Shown here piece after piece: positions 33,353-42,500 of a stretch of 64,000 nt of DNA (within the stretch, counting starts at the first letter, position 1; every line of letters begins with the position of its first letter). A model generated the notes under the pieces. That model made no database searches. It was given only the letters and a program-made list of their open reading frames with translations, and was not told the origin of the DNA. Source of the DNA: JAGVSZ01 sp963716855. Its GTDB lineage: Bacteria > Pseudomonadota > Gammaproteobacteria > Burkholderiales > SG8-39. Location: assembly GCA_963716855.1 (NCBI GenBank), contig CAVQUV010000023.1, positions 62,001 through 126,000 of the forward strand, given 5' to 3'. A program made the translations under genes and the position numbers.

Positions 33353-34228
33353 GTGATCCCGGAGACTGCCCGCCGCTACGCCGACGCGAACGGCATCCGG
33401 CTGCACTACGCCGCCGCGGGCAACGGCCCGCTCGTGCTCTTCCTGCACGGGTTCCCGGAGTTCTGGTACGCGTGGCGCGCGCAGCTCGCCGAGTTCGGGC
33501 GCGACCGGCTGGCGGTGGCGCCCGACCAGCGCGGCCACAACCTCTCCGACAAGCCGCAGGGCGTCGAGGCGTACAAGGCGCGGCATCTCATCGCCGACAT
33601 CCGCGCGCTCGCGCTCGCTCTCGGGCACCCGCGGTTCACGCTGGTCGCGCACGACTGGGGCGGCGCGATCGCGTGGAGCTTCGCGATCGCGCATCCCGAG
33701 ATGGTCGAGAAGCTCGTGATCGTGAATGCGCCGCATCCCATTCCCTTCGCGCGCGAGCTCGGCGGGAACCCCGCGCACCAGAAGGCGTCGAGCTACATGA
33801 ACCTCTTCCGGGACGCGAAGGCCGAGCGCGTCATGTCGGAGGACGGCTACCGGCGACTCGCACGCATGTCGGTCGACGCGTGGAATGCGAGCGAAGAGGA
33901 GCGGCGCGCGTACCACGAGGCGTGGGCGCAGCCCGGTGCGCTCACGTGCATGCTCAACTGGTACCGCGCCTCGCCGTTCTATCCGCCGATCGGCGACGAT
34001 CCCGGCGCGGCGCGCCTCAAGCTGGATCCGAAGGATTTCGTGGTGCGCGTGCCGACGCTCGTCATCTGGGGCATGCGCGACGAATTCCTGCGGCCGAGCC
34101 TGCTCGACGGGCTCGACGCGTGCGTGCCGGACCTGCGCATCGAGCGCATCGACGAAGGCACGCACTGGGTGATTCACGAGCAGCCGGCGCGCGTAAATAG
34201 GCTGATTCGCGGGTTCATCGATCCTTAG
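33353..34228 (+). CDS. Alpha/beta hydrolase, epoxide hydrolase / haloacetate dehalogenase-like
   Basis: 291 residues starting at GTG 33353. LFLHGFPEFWYAWR (oxyanion HGxP, residues about 28-41), nucleophile Asp in VAHDWGGAIAW (about 100-110), cap domain to about 210, acid near VIWGMRDEFL and catalytic His in GTHWVIHEQP. An aspartate nucleophile with the HGFPEFWYAWR signature is shared by soluble epoxide hydrolases and fluoroacetate dehalogenases; the two cannot be separated here. Four bases after the DUF4124 gene. Confidence 0.9.
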   Translation: MIPETARRYADANGIRLHYAAAGNGPLVLFLHGFPEFWYAWRAQLAEFGRDRLAVAPDQRGHNLSDKPQGVEAYKARHLIADIRALALALGHPRFTLVAHDWGGAIAWSFAIAHPEMVEKLVIVNAPHPIPFARELGGNPAHQKASSYMNLFRDAKAERVMSEDGYRRLARMSVDAWNASEEERRAYHEAWAQPGALTCMLNWYRASPFYPPIGDDPGAARLKLDPKDFVVRVPTLVIWGMRDEFLRPSLLDGLDACVPDLRIERIDEGTHWVIHEQPARVNRLIRGFIDP

Positions 34229-34667
34229 CGACGCCCCGCGCGCGCTCACCGGAAAGCCTCGAATCCGCACGGTTCGAGCAGCTAAGATTACGTGCCCCGT
34301 TGGCCCGGCGCGACGTCGGCCGACGCTCGAGGCATTCCGCTCGATGCGGTCGCGGCCGAGGCCGCGAAGAGCCGAGCGGTGGAGCAGGAAATCGCGGTGC
34401 GGGATCTCTGCGTGCCCGTTCCGTTCGGGCGCGTAGTGTTGTCGGTGCCGACCGAGCGCCGAATCCCTGTCGAGGACCGCTTCATGACGCAGGGTATGCT
34501 CGTACTGGGCGACCTGCCTGGCACGGTCACGGTATTGACGAACGGATCGTGCCGTAGCCGGTCGCCCTCGTCGAGCGCTCGACATGGCGTAGGGCGCCCG
34601 CCGGCGAGACGGCGAGAAACGCGTGCAGCTGCCCGCACGTGCTGCCGACATAGCTGGTGAGGGCGCG
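34229..34667. other. 439-base region without a recognised gene
   Basis: Between the hydrolase stop and the thioesterase ATG. A rightward open stretch from about 34292 to 34660 (122 codons, containing AAEAAKSRAVEQEIAVRDLC and TQGMLVLGDLPGTVTVL) has mixed codon use and no recognised family. It could be a decayed gene. The rest shows no promoter, repeat or RNA that I can support. Confidence 0.4.
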
Positions 34668-35100
34668 ATGGAGCGACTGACGATCCCCCAGACGCTGGCC
34701 GAGTGGAACGCGCGCGGCCGCGAGTATCTGCCCGGCCATCTCGGCATCGAGTTCCTCCTCGTCGAGCCCGACGAGGTCCGGGCGCGAATGCGCGTCGAGC
34801 GGGAGAAGTGCGCCTGGAACGGCTTCCTGCATGCCGGCGCCGTCGTCACGCTCGCGGACACGGCGTGCGGCTACGCGACCGTGCGCAACCTGCCCGAGGA
34901 CGCGACCGGCTTCACGACGGTCGAGCTGAAGGCGAACTTTCTCGGCACCACGCTCGAGGGCGACGTCGTCGTCGTGGCGACGCCCGCTCACAAAGGGCCG
35001 CGCGACGCAGGTCTGGGACGCCGAGGTGCGCGCGGAGCGCACCGGCAAGACGATCGCGCTGTTCCGCTGCACGCAGATGATCCTGCGCGCGCGGGGGTGA
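34668..35100 (+). pseudogene. PaaI-type thioesterase, frameshifted near the C-terminus
   Basis: ATG 34668. Hotdog domain with NGFLHAGAVVTLADTACGYA (about 44-63, the HGG/HAG active-site helix) and LKANFLGTTLEGDVV. At 34995-34997 the run GGG carries one base too many; without it the text continues TQVWDAEVRAERTGKTIALFRCTQMIL to the stop at 35100, a normal thioesterase ending. About 143 residues when repaired. Convergent with the acyltransferase gene. Confidence 0.82.
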
Positions 35101-35131
35101 CGGCGGGGCAGCGCTGCGGCCGGCGCGCGCG

Positions 35132-35788
35132 TCAGAGCGCTTCGGCCGCGATCGACTCGGTCCGGATCAGCTCGTCCTGCAGCTGCTGTCGGAGACGCTC
35201 GCAGTCCGCGCGCGTCGCATCGTGCGGCACCGCGATCGGGTTGCCGGCGCGTACGACGATCCGTGCGAACACTGGCACGCGCATGCGGTCCCAGGAACGC
35301 AGCCGCAAGCCGCCGCGCATCGCGCACGCCATCGGCACGATCGGGCGCCCCGATAGCTTGGCGGCGATGATCGGCCCGATCTTCGCGATACGGCTTGGTC
35401 CGCGCGGGCCATCGGCGACGAAGCCGATGCACTCGCCGCGCCGGGCGATCTCGATCAGCTCGGCGAGCGCCTCTTCGGCGCCGCGTGACGACGAACCGCG
35501 CACGGTCTGCAGACCGAGGCGGTGTGCGATGCGCGCGCCGATCTCGCCATCGCGGCTGCGGCTCGTGAGGATGGTAAAGCCGCTGCCGCGCAGATGGTCG
35601 CCGAAGAAGACGATGTCCTGGTGCCAGAGCACGCCGATGAACGCCTCGTCGCGGCGCGCGCGCTCGAGGACGTCCCCGCTCTGGCACGTGACGCGGCAGG
35701 TGGCAACCATCGCGCGGATGAGCCAGGGCGAAAGCCCGCCGGCCGCATCGGCGCCGAGTTCGAACCAGACGTCGCGGAGGGAACTCAC
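35132..35788 (-). CDS. Lysophospholipid acyltransferase-like protein (DUF374)
   Basis: 218 residues. Start GTG 35788. LWHQDIVFF (the HxxxxD-like acyltransferase motif with the His near residue 55), SRSRDGEIGARIAHRLGL, GECIGFVADGPRGPSR and KLSGRPIVPMACAM match DUF374 proteins related to the lipid A lauroyl-transferase/LPLAT superfamily. Likely peripheral to the inner membrane. Substrate not established. It stands alone on the minus strand, divergent from the GFA gene. Confidence 0.85.
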   Translation of the reverse strand: MSSLRDVWFELGADAAGGLSPWLIRAMVATCRVTCQSGDVLERARRDEAFIGVLWHQDIVFFGDHLRGSGFTILTSRSRDGEIGARIAHRLGLQTVRGSSSRGAEEALAELIEIARRGECIGFVADGPRGPSRIAKIGPIIAAKLSGRPIVPMACAMRGGLRLRSWDRMRVPVFARIVVRAGNPIAVPHDATRADCERLRQQLQDELIRTESIAAEAL

Positions 35789-35889
35789 GGGAACCGGGCC
35801 GGCATCCGGGTTGCTAAGAGCGATGGGTGCCGATAATAGTGCAGTTTTTCCTGGCGGGCTAGTCCCGCGACACGAGGAGGGCGCACGAA

Positions 35890-36279
35890 ATGGTGCGGGG
35901 AAGCTGCCTTTGCGGCGCCGTTCGCTTCGAGATCCGCGGCCCGCTCGGCGTGATGAGCCACTGTCACTGCTCGATGTGCAGGAAGGCGCACGGCGCGGCG
36001 TTCGGCACGTACTCGCGCGTGAAGCGGAGCGATTTCGCTCTGATTTCGGGTGCGGACAGCATCCGCACTTACCGCTCGTCTTCGAGCGTGATGCGCACCT
36101 TTTGCGGGACGTGCGGCGCGACGCTGCAGTGGATCATTGACGACCGACCGGAGGAGATCGACATCGCGATCGGCGCGCTCGACGACGATCCGGGCATCCG
36201 GCCGAGCCTGCACATCTTCACGGCGTCGAAGGCGCCGTGGTTCGAGATCCGGGATGGCCTGCCTCAACGCGCGGAGTAG
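35890..36279 (+). CDS. GFA-family (glutathione-dependent formaldehyde-activating-like) zinc protein
   Basis: 129 residues. CENP-V/GFA fold with zinc ligands in GSCLCGAVRFE (Cys6, Cys8), CHCSMCRKAHG and TFCGTCGATLQW. Members are annotated as S-(hydroxymethyl)glutathione synthases, but most have no shown activity. Start ATG 35890 in a context with GAGGAGGGCGCACGAA upstream. Alone in its transcript. Confidence 0.9.
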   Translation: MVRGSCLCGAVRFEIRGPLGVMSHCHCSMCRKAHGAAFGTYSRVKRSDFALISGADSIRTYRSSSSVMRTFCGTCGATLQWIIDDRPEEIDIAIGALDDDPGIRPSLHIFTASKAPWFEIRDGLPQRAE

Positions 36280-36308
36280 TGGATCTCGCGACTAGGGCCG
36301 CATCCGGC

Positions 36309-36788
36309 TCAAATCAGCAGCGCCGCAATGAAGATTCCCACCATCAGGAAGACGACCGCGACCTTCACCACGGTCCCGGCCAGCATGCCGAGCCAGGTCG
36401 CGATGCCCACCCGCCCGGCGCGCAGCGCGTCCTTTTGCGCGAGGTACTCCCCGATCGCCGCGCCGACGAGCGGCATGAAGATCAGGCCGACGAGGCCGGT
36501 GAACACCCCGGCGACGGTGCCGACGGCCGCGCCGATGATGGCGAACTTGCTCGCGCCGGCCTTCTTCGCGCCGGCCGCCGCCGCGACGTAGTCGGTCACC
36601 CACGCGATCGCAGTCAGGACGCCGAGCACGCCGAGCGTCCAGCCCGAGATGCGTGCGAAGTCGTCGATCCACGCTGCGAGCGCGACGCCCGCGAACACGA
36701 GGATCGCGCCCGGCAGCGCGGGCAGCACCGTGCCGACGACGCCGGCGACGATCAGGACGACGGCGAGGACCCAGAGGGCGATCGTCAC
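36309..36788 (-). CDS. DUF456 family membrane protein
   Basis: 159 residues, four or more membrane helices: MTIALWVLAVVLIVAGVVGT, LPGAILVFAGVALAAW, the glycine-rich repeat-like AIIGAAVGTVAGVFTGLVG and a C-terminal helix. This glycine-zipper pattern is characteristic of DUF456, an inner-membrane family of unknown function. GTG start at 36788, four bases after the Bug receptor stop, so probably co-transcribed with it. Confidence 0.88.
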   Translation of the reverse strand: MTIALWVLAVVLIVAGVVGTVLPALPGAILVFAGVALAAWIDDFARISGWTLGVLGVLTAIAWVTDYVAAAAGAKKAGASKFAIIGAAVGTVAGVFTGLVGLIFMPLVGAAIGEYLAQKDALRAGRVGIATWLGMLAGTVVKVAVVFLMVGIFIAALLI

Positions 36789-36792
36789 GCCG

Positions 36793-37761
36793 CTACTGGA
36801 TCTTGAGGTTGGCCTGCTTGACGACCTTGGCCCACTTCGCCGACTCGCTCCTCATCCAGTCGGCGAATTGCGCGGGCGTGTTCAGCATCGGCTCGGCGCC
36901 GAGCGCGACGAGGCGCTCCTTCACGTCGGGGAGCGCGGACACGCGCACGAACTCGGCGTACAGCCGCTCGACGATCGGCAGGGGCGTGCCCGCGGGCGCG
37001 AGGACGCCCTGGTAGGTCCCGGTCTTGAAGTCGCGCATGCCGGTCGCCTCCGCGACAGTCGGCGTGTCGGGGATGCCGGCGACCCGCTTGTCGCTCGAGA
37101 CCGCGAGCAGCTTCAGCTTGCCGCTCTTCACGTGCGGCAGCGTCGCGACCATGCCGTTGAAGAGCACGTCGGCCTGGCCGGAAATGACGTGCAGGATCGA
37201 GTCGGCCCCGCCCTTGCCGGGAATGTCCACCCAGCTGACGCCCTGTCCCTGCGCGAAGAGCACGCCGGCGAGGTGCGGTGCGCTGCCGAGGCCGGTGGTG
37301 CCGTAGTTCAGCTTGCCCGGATTCGCCTTCGCGTACTTGACCAGCTCGGCGACCGAGTTCGCCGGCACCGACGGATGCACCGCGAGCAGGTGCGGTGAGT
37401 ACATGATGATCGTGACCGGCGCGAAGTCCTTGACGATGTCGAACGGCAGGTTCGGCATCACGCTCGGGGTGATCACGAGATTGCCGACGTCCATCAGGAC
37501 GATCGTGTAGCCGTCGGGCGCGGCTTTCGCCACGAGGTCGGCGCCGATGTTTCCGGATGCGCCGGGCTTGTTGTCGACGATCACGGGCTGGCCGAGACCC
37601 TCCTGCATCTTCGGCGCGTACAGCCGCGCGAGGACGTCGGAGGTCCCGCCGGGTGCGAACGGGACGACGATGCGGATCGGCTTGGTCGGGTAGGCCTGCC
37701 CTGCGACGGAACCGGCGCAGAGGGCGAACGCCACGGTGGCGATGAACCGGACAGTTCTCAC
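36793..37761 (-). CDS. Bug-family tripartite tricarboxylate transporter receptor
   Basis: 322 residues. Start GTG 37761 with AGGAG six bases upstream; signal peptide ends near SVAGQAYP. Family motifs YPTKPIRIVVPFAPGGTSD, VDNKPGASGNIGADLVAKA, APDGYTIVLMDVGNLVI and GTTGLGSAPHLAGVLFAQG. Periplasmic carboxylate-binding protein. No TctAB permease is nearby; the next gene is a DUF456 membrane protein. Confidence 0.93.
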   Translation of the reverse strand: MRTVRFIATVAFALCAGSVAGQAYPTKPIRIVVPFAPGGTSDVLARLYAPKMQEGLGQPVIVDNKPGASGNIGADLVAKAAPDGYTIVLMDVGNLVITPSVMPNLPFDIVKDFAPVTIIMYSPHLLAVHPSVPANSVAELVKYAKANPGKLNYGTTGLGSAPHLAGVLFAQGQGVSWVDIPGKGGADSILHVISGQADVLFNGMVATLPHVKSGKLKLLAVSSDKRVAGIPDTPTVAEATGMRDFKTGTYQGVLAPAGTPLPIVERLYAEFVRVSALPDVKERLVALGAEPMLNTPAQFADWMRSESAKWAKVVKQANLKIQ

Positions 37762-37948
37762 GGCGTTCTCCTGTAGCGTAGCGGGACCCGGCATTCTAGT
37801 CGCAGGGAATATGCCCGGTTCGCGCGCGGGCGGAGCGCTGGAGCGATCGCCCCGCTGCGCACCAGTTGGCGCGGTGCAGGCGGTCCCTTTTGACCCGGCC
37901 GTGGAGGCCGGGGCACCATCGCGTGCGAGGACCTGCCGGGAGATTCCG

Positions 37949-38443
37949 ATGCACCCGATAACGCTCAGCGTCGCCTGCGCGCTGCTCGCCGTCTCCTGGC
38001 CGGCGGCCGCACAGGTGTACAAGTGGACCGACGAGAACGGCAAGGTGCACTACGGCGACAAGCCGCAGGGCGCAAAGTCCGCGACCACGATCGCGGCGCC
38101 CCCGACCCCCGCGCCGAGCGCCGCGGCTTCGGGAAGCCTCGACGACTGCCACACCATCACCTGCCAGGGCCTGCGCGCCGATCAGCAGAAGCGCGCCGCG
38201 CAGAGCGAGGAATCGAAGCGCGTCCAGCAACGCTCCACTGCGACGGGCGGGCCCTCCGCAGCCGAGCGCGAGCGCGCCGCCGCGGTCGAGAAGTGCAAGG
38301 CGAACCGCGGCGTCGACTGCGACAAGCCGGCCGCGATCAACCAGTGGGTGCAGCAGGACCGTCCCCTCACCCGCGAGCAGCAGCAGGCAGCCGTCAACGC
38401 GCGCAACGCGCGCAACGCGCGGGAAGCGGCCCGCCGGTACTAG
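37949..38443 (+). CDS. DUF4124 domain protein (periplasmic)
   Basis: 164 residues, signal peptide MHPITLSVACALLAVSWPAAA, then QVYKWTDENGKVHYGDKPQG, the DUF4124 motif (about 22-41). The remainder is Ala/Gln/Arg-rich and helical, with Cys pairs in DDCHTITCQG and KCKANRGVDC, so disulfides are likely. A near-repeat ARNARNAREAARR ends the protein. Paralogue of the protein at 32818-33348. Function unknown. Confidence 0.85.
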   Translation: MHPITLSVACALLAVSWPAAAQVYKWTDENGKVHYGDKPQGAKSATTIAAPPTPAPSAAASGSLDDCHTITCQGLRADQQKRAAQSEESKRVQQRSTATGGPSAAERERAAAVEKCKANRGVDCDKPAAINQWVQQDRPLTREQQQAAVNARNARNAREAARRY

Positions 38444-38521
38444 CCGCCCCGGGCGCGCGCCACCGGCGTACGCCCGCTCCTGTATGCTCGTCTCCCGTCC
38501 TTCGGACGCAGGAGACACGCC

Positions 38522-38677
38522 ATGACGCTTTGCCCGATCGCGATAGTCGCCGGCTGCAAGAAGTGCCCCGCGTTCTCCGTCTGCCCGTTGAAGAGCGTCA
38601 TCGGCGACTACGACCCGAGCACCGCGTCGAAGCAGACGGCCCCGAAGTCGAAGCCGGGCGCAAAGAAGTCGAAGTAG
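38522..38677 (+). CDS. 51-residue cysteine-rich protein
   Basis: A short gene: ATG 38522 preceded by CAGGAGA at good spacing, stop TAG 38675-38677. The protein begins MTLCPIAIVAGCKKCPAFSV and has Cys4, Cys12, Cys15 and Cys21 (C-x7-C-x2-C-x5-C), a hydrophobic start and a Lys/Ser-rich tail. Four closely spaced cysteines suggest a metal or iron-sulfur site. Its codons match its neighbours and the ribosome site is strong, so I consider it real. No known function. It lies between a DUF4124 gene and folE. Confidence 0.7.
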   Translation: MTLCPIAIVAGCKKCPAFSVCPLKSVIGDYDPSTASKQTAPKSKPGAKKSK

Positions 38678-38827
38678 CGGCGCGGCGTCTCGGGCGCCGC
38701 TGATCCCATCTTCTACTGGAGGGATTTCGGCGCGGGCCGGCCGGTTTGCCGCGGCGGCTTTCGGTACGATGCTCATCGCGCGGTCCTCCCGTGCCGGGCG
38801 AGTCCGCGAACCACCGAAAGGTTTCCG

Positions 38828-39520
38828 ATGAACGATCCACAGCCTCCGCTGCCTCTCGCTTCCGCGCGCATCCGCGAGCGCATCGCCGCCGCAGGACGGC
38901 GCATCCACGCGAACGACAACATCGCCGAGTTCATCGGCGGCGCGGCCGAGCTCGCCGCGCTCGAGACCGAGGTCGCCGGTCGCATGCAGGCGCTGCTCGA
39001 GTCGCTCGTCATCGACACCGAGGCCGATCACAACACCCGCGGCACGGCGCGCCGCGTCGCACGCATGTTCCTGCACGAGGTGTTCAAGGGCCGCTATCAC
39101 CCGATGCCGCCGGTGACCGAGTTTCCGAACGCCGAGCGCCTCAACGAGCTGATGATCGTCGGTCCGATCACCGTGCGCAGCGCCTGCTCGCATCATCTGG
39201 TGCCGATCCTCGGCAAGCTCTGGATCGGGGTGCTGCCCAACGAACATTCCAATCTCGTCGGGCTGTCGAAGTACTCGCGCCTCGCCGACTGGATCATGAG
39301 CCGTCCGCAGATCCAGGAGGAGGCGGTGATCCAGCTCGCCGATCTGATCGAGGGTCGGCTCAAGCCCGACGGCCTGGCGATCGTGCTCGAGGCCGATCAC
39401 TTCTGCATGCACTGGCGCGGCGTGAAGGACGAGTCGCACATGACCAACAGCGTCATGCGCGGTTCGTTCCTGCAGAATCCGGAGTTGCGCAAGGAGTTCC
39501 TGCAGCTCGTGCGGCCGTAG
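38828..39520 (+). CDS. folE: GTP cyclohydrolase I
   Basis: 230 residues. Catalyses GTP to 7,8-dihydroneopterin triphosphate, the first step of tetrahydrofolate (and pterin) synthesis; cytoplasmic decamer. Zinc ligands are visible in SACSHHLVP (Cys-His-His) and HFCMHWRGV (Cys). Other family blocks: NTRGTARRVARMFLHEVFKG and GLSKYSRLADW. Start ATG 38828 after GAAAGG. The C-terminal end QNPELRKEFLQLV is standard. It is convergent with the MmgE/PrpD gene with no gap (39520/39521). Confidence 0.96.
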   Translation: MNDPQPPLPLASARIRERIAAAGRRIHANDNIAEFIGGAAELAALETEVAGRMQALLESLVIDTEADHNTRGTARRVARMFLHEVFKGRYHPMPPVTEFPNAERLNELMIVGPITVRSACSHHLVPILGKLWIGVLPNEHSNLVGLSKYSRLADWIMSRPQIQEEAVIQLADLIEGRLKPDGLAIVLEADHFCMHWRGVKDESHMTNSVMRGSFLQNPELRKEFLQLVRP

Positions 39521-40891
39521 CTAAGCGAGGGGCGTCGCGAGCGCCCGGGTATCTTCGACCGTCTCGAGCCGATCCACCATCGCGATCAGCCGCTCGGCGA
39601 CCGCGGGATCCGCATCCGGCCGCCCGTAGCGCCAGCAACGCCTGAACTTCGCGAGGTGCGCCTCGCGCGCGAGCGGGTTGTCCGGATGGCCGATCGCCTT
39701 GTCGATGGTGCCGTCCCAGGTCCAGCCGTCCCTCAGCTTGATGACGAAGCGCTGCGGCCACAGCGCGTTCGGGTCCGGGTTGTCCGACTGCTCGACCGCG
39801 ACCTTCGCCGCGAGCGCATGCAGGCGCGGATCGGCGAGCCGCTCCGGCGCGAAGGACTCCGGAATCACCTCGCGGTGCGCGAGCTCGGTTGCCGTGACGA
39901 ACGCGGTGCAAAGCTTCGCGTAGTTCACGGCGGGATTCGGGATATCCGGTCGCCCCACCAGTCGATGCGCGAGCGGCGGCATCCAGCCGCGCACCTCGGC
40001 CACCTCATCGGCGCCGAAGTCGCGCTCCTGGCGCGCGCGCTGGACCGCGTCGATCGCGGCGTGGGTGAGCCGCCCGCTCGGGAACGGCTTGTGCGAGAGG
40101 CGCGAGATCTGCCAGACCTTGCCGAGCTGCGCCCACCAGGTCTCGATGTCGCTCTCGGGCTCGAACAGCCTGTAGTACCCGTACGTCCCGGTCAGCACGT
40201 CGCGCGGCCCGGTGAGCCCGGCCACCGCGAGGTCCGCAGCGTTGAGTCCCGCGCGCGCGTTCATCCCGACCTGCAGCCCGAGCACCATCGAGCCCTCGAG
40301 GTGCGGCTGCAGCGTACCCGAGGTCTGGCCGTAGAGGATTCCGAAGCCGTTCAGCACCGTCTCGACGTCGAGGCGGTCCATCGCGCCGACGCCCGCGACC
40401 ACGCCGAATCCGCCCGCGGTCGCCGGCCGGAAGAAGCGCATCGCCGACTTCGCCGCCGCGCCGATCGTGCAGGCGATCTCCACGCCGAGCGTCGTTGCGA
40501 GCAGGAGCTCGCGCCCCGACCCCGGGCGGCCACGCGCGCCACGCCGCTCGGCGTGGGCGAGCAGCGCGGAGAAGAGCGTCGCCATCGGGTGCACGACCGC
40601 CGGCTCGTGCACGCAGTCGTACTCCAGCGCGTGAATCTGATAAGCGTTGACGATCGCCGCGGAGGCGGCCGGCAGCTTTCGGCCGCAACCCCACGCGGTC
40701 GCCTCCTCGCCCTTGCCCCAGGAAGCGAGCGTGTCGGCGAGCTCGCGCACGCGCGGGCCGGTGCGGCCCGCAACGCCGACCCCCAGCGTGTCGAGGATGA
40801 ATGTCTTGGCCGCGGCGACGGCGTGCGGCGGCAGGTCCTCGTAACGCGTGCGCGAAACGATTTCGGCGAGGGGGACGATCGGGTTCGTCAT
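39521..40891 (-). CDS. MmgE/PrpD family protein (left arm)
   Basis: 456 residues. Start MTNPIVPLAEIVSR, MmgE/PrpD signatures LDTLGVGVAG, NAYQIHALEYDCVHEPAVVHP (the substrate-binding His/Asp loop) and SHKPFPSGRLTHAAID. The family includes 2-methylcitrate dehydratase, aconitate decarboxylase (IRG1) and iminodisuccinate epimerase: dehydration, isomerisation or decarboxylation of polycarboxylates. ATGA overlap (40888-40891) with the cupin gene. Last gene of the leftward arm controlled by the GntR system. The precise reaction is not known. Confidence 0.9.
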   Translation of the reverse strand: MTNPIVPLAEIVSRTRYEDLPPHAVAAAKTFILDTLGVGVAGRTGPRVRELADTLASWGKGEEATAWGCGRKLPAASAAIVNAYQIHALEYDCVHEPAVVHPMATLFSALLAHAERRGARGRPGSGRELLLATTLGVEIACTIGAAAKSAMRFFRPATAGGFGVVAGVGAMDRLDVETVLNGFGILYGQTSGTLQPHLEGSMVLGLQVGMNARAGLNAADLAVAGLTGPRDVLTGTYGYYRLFEPESDIETWWAQLGKVWQISRLSHKPFPSGRLTHAAIDAVQRARQERDFGADEVAEVRGWMPPLAHRLVGRPDIPNPAVNYAKLCTAFVTATELAHREVIPESFAPERLADPRLHALAAKVAVEQSDNPDPNALWPQRFVIKLRDGWTWDGTIDKAIGHPDNPLAREAHLAKFRRCWRYGRPDADPAVAERLIAMVDRLETVEDTRALATPLA

Positions 40892-41277
40892 GCCCAGGTC
40901 TTGCGCGGCGGCGACTTGATCTCGATCGCGAGGCAATCCTCGAGCGTCTCGCTCCAGTGCGGCACGCCTTTCGGGTGGATCCACGCGTCTCCGGAATTCG
41001 CGACGAACTCCTTGCCGCCTATCACCAGCTTCATCCTGCCTTTGATCAGATACACGACCGACTCGTGATCGTCGTGCGAGTGCTCCGGGACGCGCACCCC
41101 GGCCTTCTCGAAGATCTCCACCATCAACATGTCGCTGCCGACGAGCAGCGGCTTGAGGTCCACCTGGCCGGCGCTCGCCCGGCCCTCGAGCGCGCCCATG
41201 CGGACCGTCGGGAGCTTCGCGCCCTCGGCAAGGAAGCCTTGCGTCTTGGGAAGGATGCGGGACTCGTCTGCGCCCAT
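40888..41277 (-). CDS. Cupin-domain protein
   Basis: 129 residues. Single cupin: VPEHSHDDHESVVYLIKGRM (metal ligands His-His-Glu, about 64-83) and the second motif DAWIHPKGVPHWSETL (His near 106). Small metal-bound cupins of this type are isomerases, dioxygenases or sugar/acid binders. It overlaps the MmgE/PrpD start by four bases and lies 27 bases after the CaiB CoA-transferase, so it belongs to the same transcript. Specific role unknown. Confidence 0.88.
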   Translation of the reverse strand: MGADESRILPKTQGFLAEGAKLPTVRMGALEGRASAGQVDLKPLLVGSDMLMVEIFEKAGVRVPEHSHDDHESVVYLIKGRMKLVIGGKEFVANSGDAWIHPKGVPHWSETLEDCLAIEIKSPPRKTWA

Positions 41278-41303
41278 GGCCGTTCTCCTGAGGAAGTGAC
41301 GGT

Positions 41304-42500
41304 TCAGCCGATCGCCCCGGCAGCGCGCAGTTGCGCGATGCGCTCCGGGGAGTAACCGATGCTCGCGAGCACCCGCTCGGTGTCCTCGCCGAGCGCCGGA
41401 CCGGCGCGGTGCGGGAGATCGACGCCGGGCGTGCGGATGGGATTCTCGACCATGCGGACGGAAGGCCCGTCGGCGCGCGTGTAGTCGGTGAGGTCGCGGC
41501 GCGCGGCGACGTACCGGCTCTCGAGCGCCTGTGCGATATCGAACACCGGCGCGACGGGGACCTTGCCCGACAGACGCTCCAGCCAATGCGCGGTCGGCTC
41601 CTTCGCGAGCACGCCGTCGAGCAGCTCCTGTACCAGCGCCCGGTTGGCGAGGCGCGCCTTGAAGTCCTGGAAGCGGACGTCGTCGCGCCACTCGGGATGA
41701 CCGAGGAGGTCGACGAGCAGGCCCCAGAATTTCTCCTTGTTGCACATGATGAAGAGCCAGCCGTCGCGCGTCGTGTAGAGCTGGCTCGGCACGAGCGAGG
41801 GATGCGCGGAGCGCGGCTGCCGTCCGGTGACCGCGCCCGCGTTCAGGTACCACGTCGCGGGGTAATTGAGGTTGTGGAGCGCGGTGTCGAAGAGGCTCGC
41901 GTCGAGGTCGCGCCCCACCCCGGTCGCGCGCGCGGCGAGCACGCCGGCGAGCAGGGCGAGCGCCGCGGTCACGCCGGTGGCGAGGTCGACCATCGAGAGG
42001 CCGAACTTGGTCGGCGGCGCATCCGGCTCGCCCGTCACCGTCATGTAACCCGCCTCGGCCTGCATCAGGTAATCGTATCCGGGCCAGGCCGCGCGCGGAC
42101 CGTCGCGACCGTACGCGGAAAGGTGCGCGCAGACGATGCGCGGGTTGACGTCCTGCAGATGCGCGTAGGTCAGGCCGATGCGTCCCGGCACGTCGCCCCG
42201 CAGGTTGTCGAACACGGCGTCGGACGCTTTCACGAGGTCCCGGAACGCGGCCATGCCTTCGGGGTTCTTGAGGTCGAGCGCGACGCTCTTCTTGTTGCGG
42301 TTGAAGGTGTGGAAGAACTGGCTGTCGCCGGGCGCGAAGAAGTGCGGGCCGACGCTGCGGCCCGTGTCGCCGCCGTCGTGCGGGTTCTCGATCTTGATCA
42401 CCTCGGCGCCGAGGTCGGCGAGGTAGAGCGAGCCCCACGGGCCGGCGCCGTACTGCTCGACGGCGAGGACGCGCAAACCTTGGAGCGGCGGGGCAGTCAT
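41304..42500 (-). CDS. CaiB/BaiF family CoA-transferase (left arm)
   Basis: 398 residues. Family III CoA-transferase: LRVLAVEQYGAGPWGSLYLADLGAEVIKIE-type N-terminus (glycine-rich CoA site), NRNKKSVALDLKNPEG, FDNLRGDVPGRIG and PAPVFD-type VAPVFDIAQALES. It moves CoA between two carboxylates; the catalytic Asp in this family is about 169, seen in SMVDLATGVTAALALLAGV. Its ATG directly follows the cut end of the TRAP receptor gene, with no recognisable Shine-Dalgarno sequence. Confidence 0.92.
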   Translation of the reverse strand: MTAPPLQGLRVLAVEQYGAGPWGSLYLADLGAEVIKIENPHDGGDTGRSVGPHFFAPGDSQFFHTFNRNKKSVALDLKNPEGMAAFRDLVKASDAVFDNLRGDVPGRIGLTYAHLQDVNPRIVCAHLSAYGRDGPRAAWPGYDYLMQAEAGYMTVTGEPDAPPTKFGLSMVDLATGVTAALALLAGVLAARATGVGRDLDASLFDTALHNLNYPATWYLNAGAVTGRQPRSAHPSLVPSQLYTTRDGWLFIMCNKEKFWGLLVDLLGHPEWRDDVRFQDFKARLANRALVQELLDGVLAKEPTAHWLERLSGKVPVAPVFDIAQALESRYVAARRDLTDYTRADGPSVRMVENPIRTPGVDLPHRAGPALGEDTERVLASIGYSPERIAQLRAAGAIG

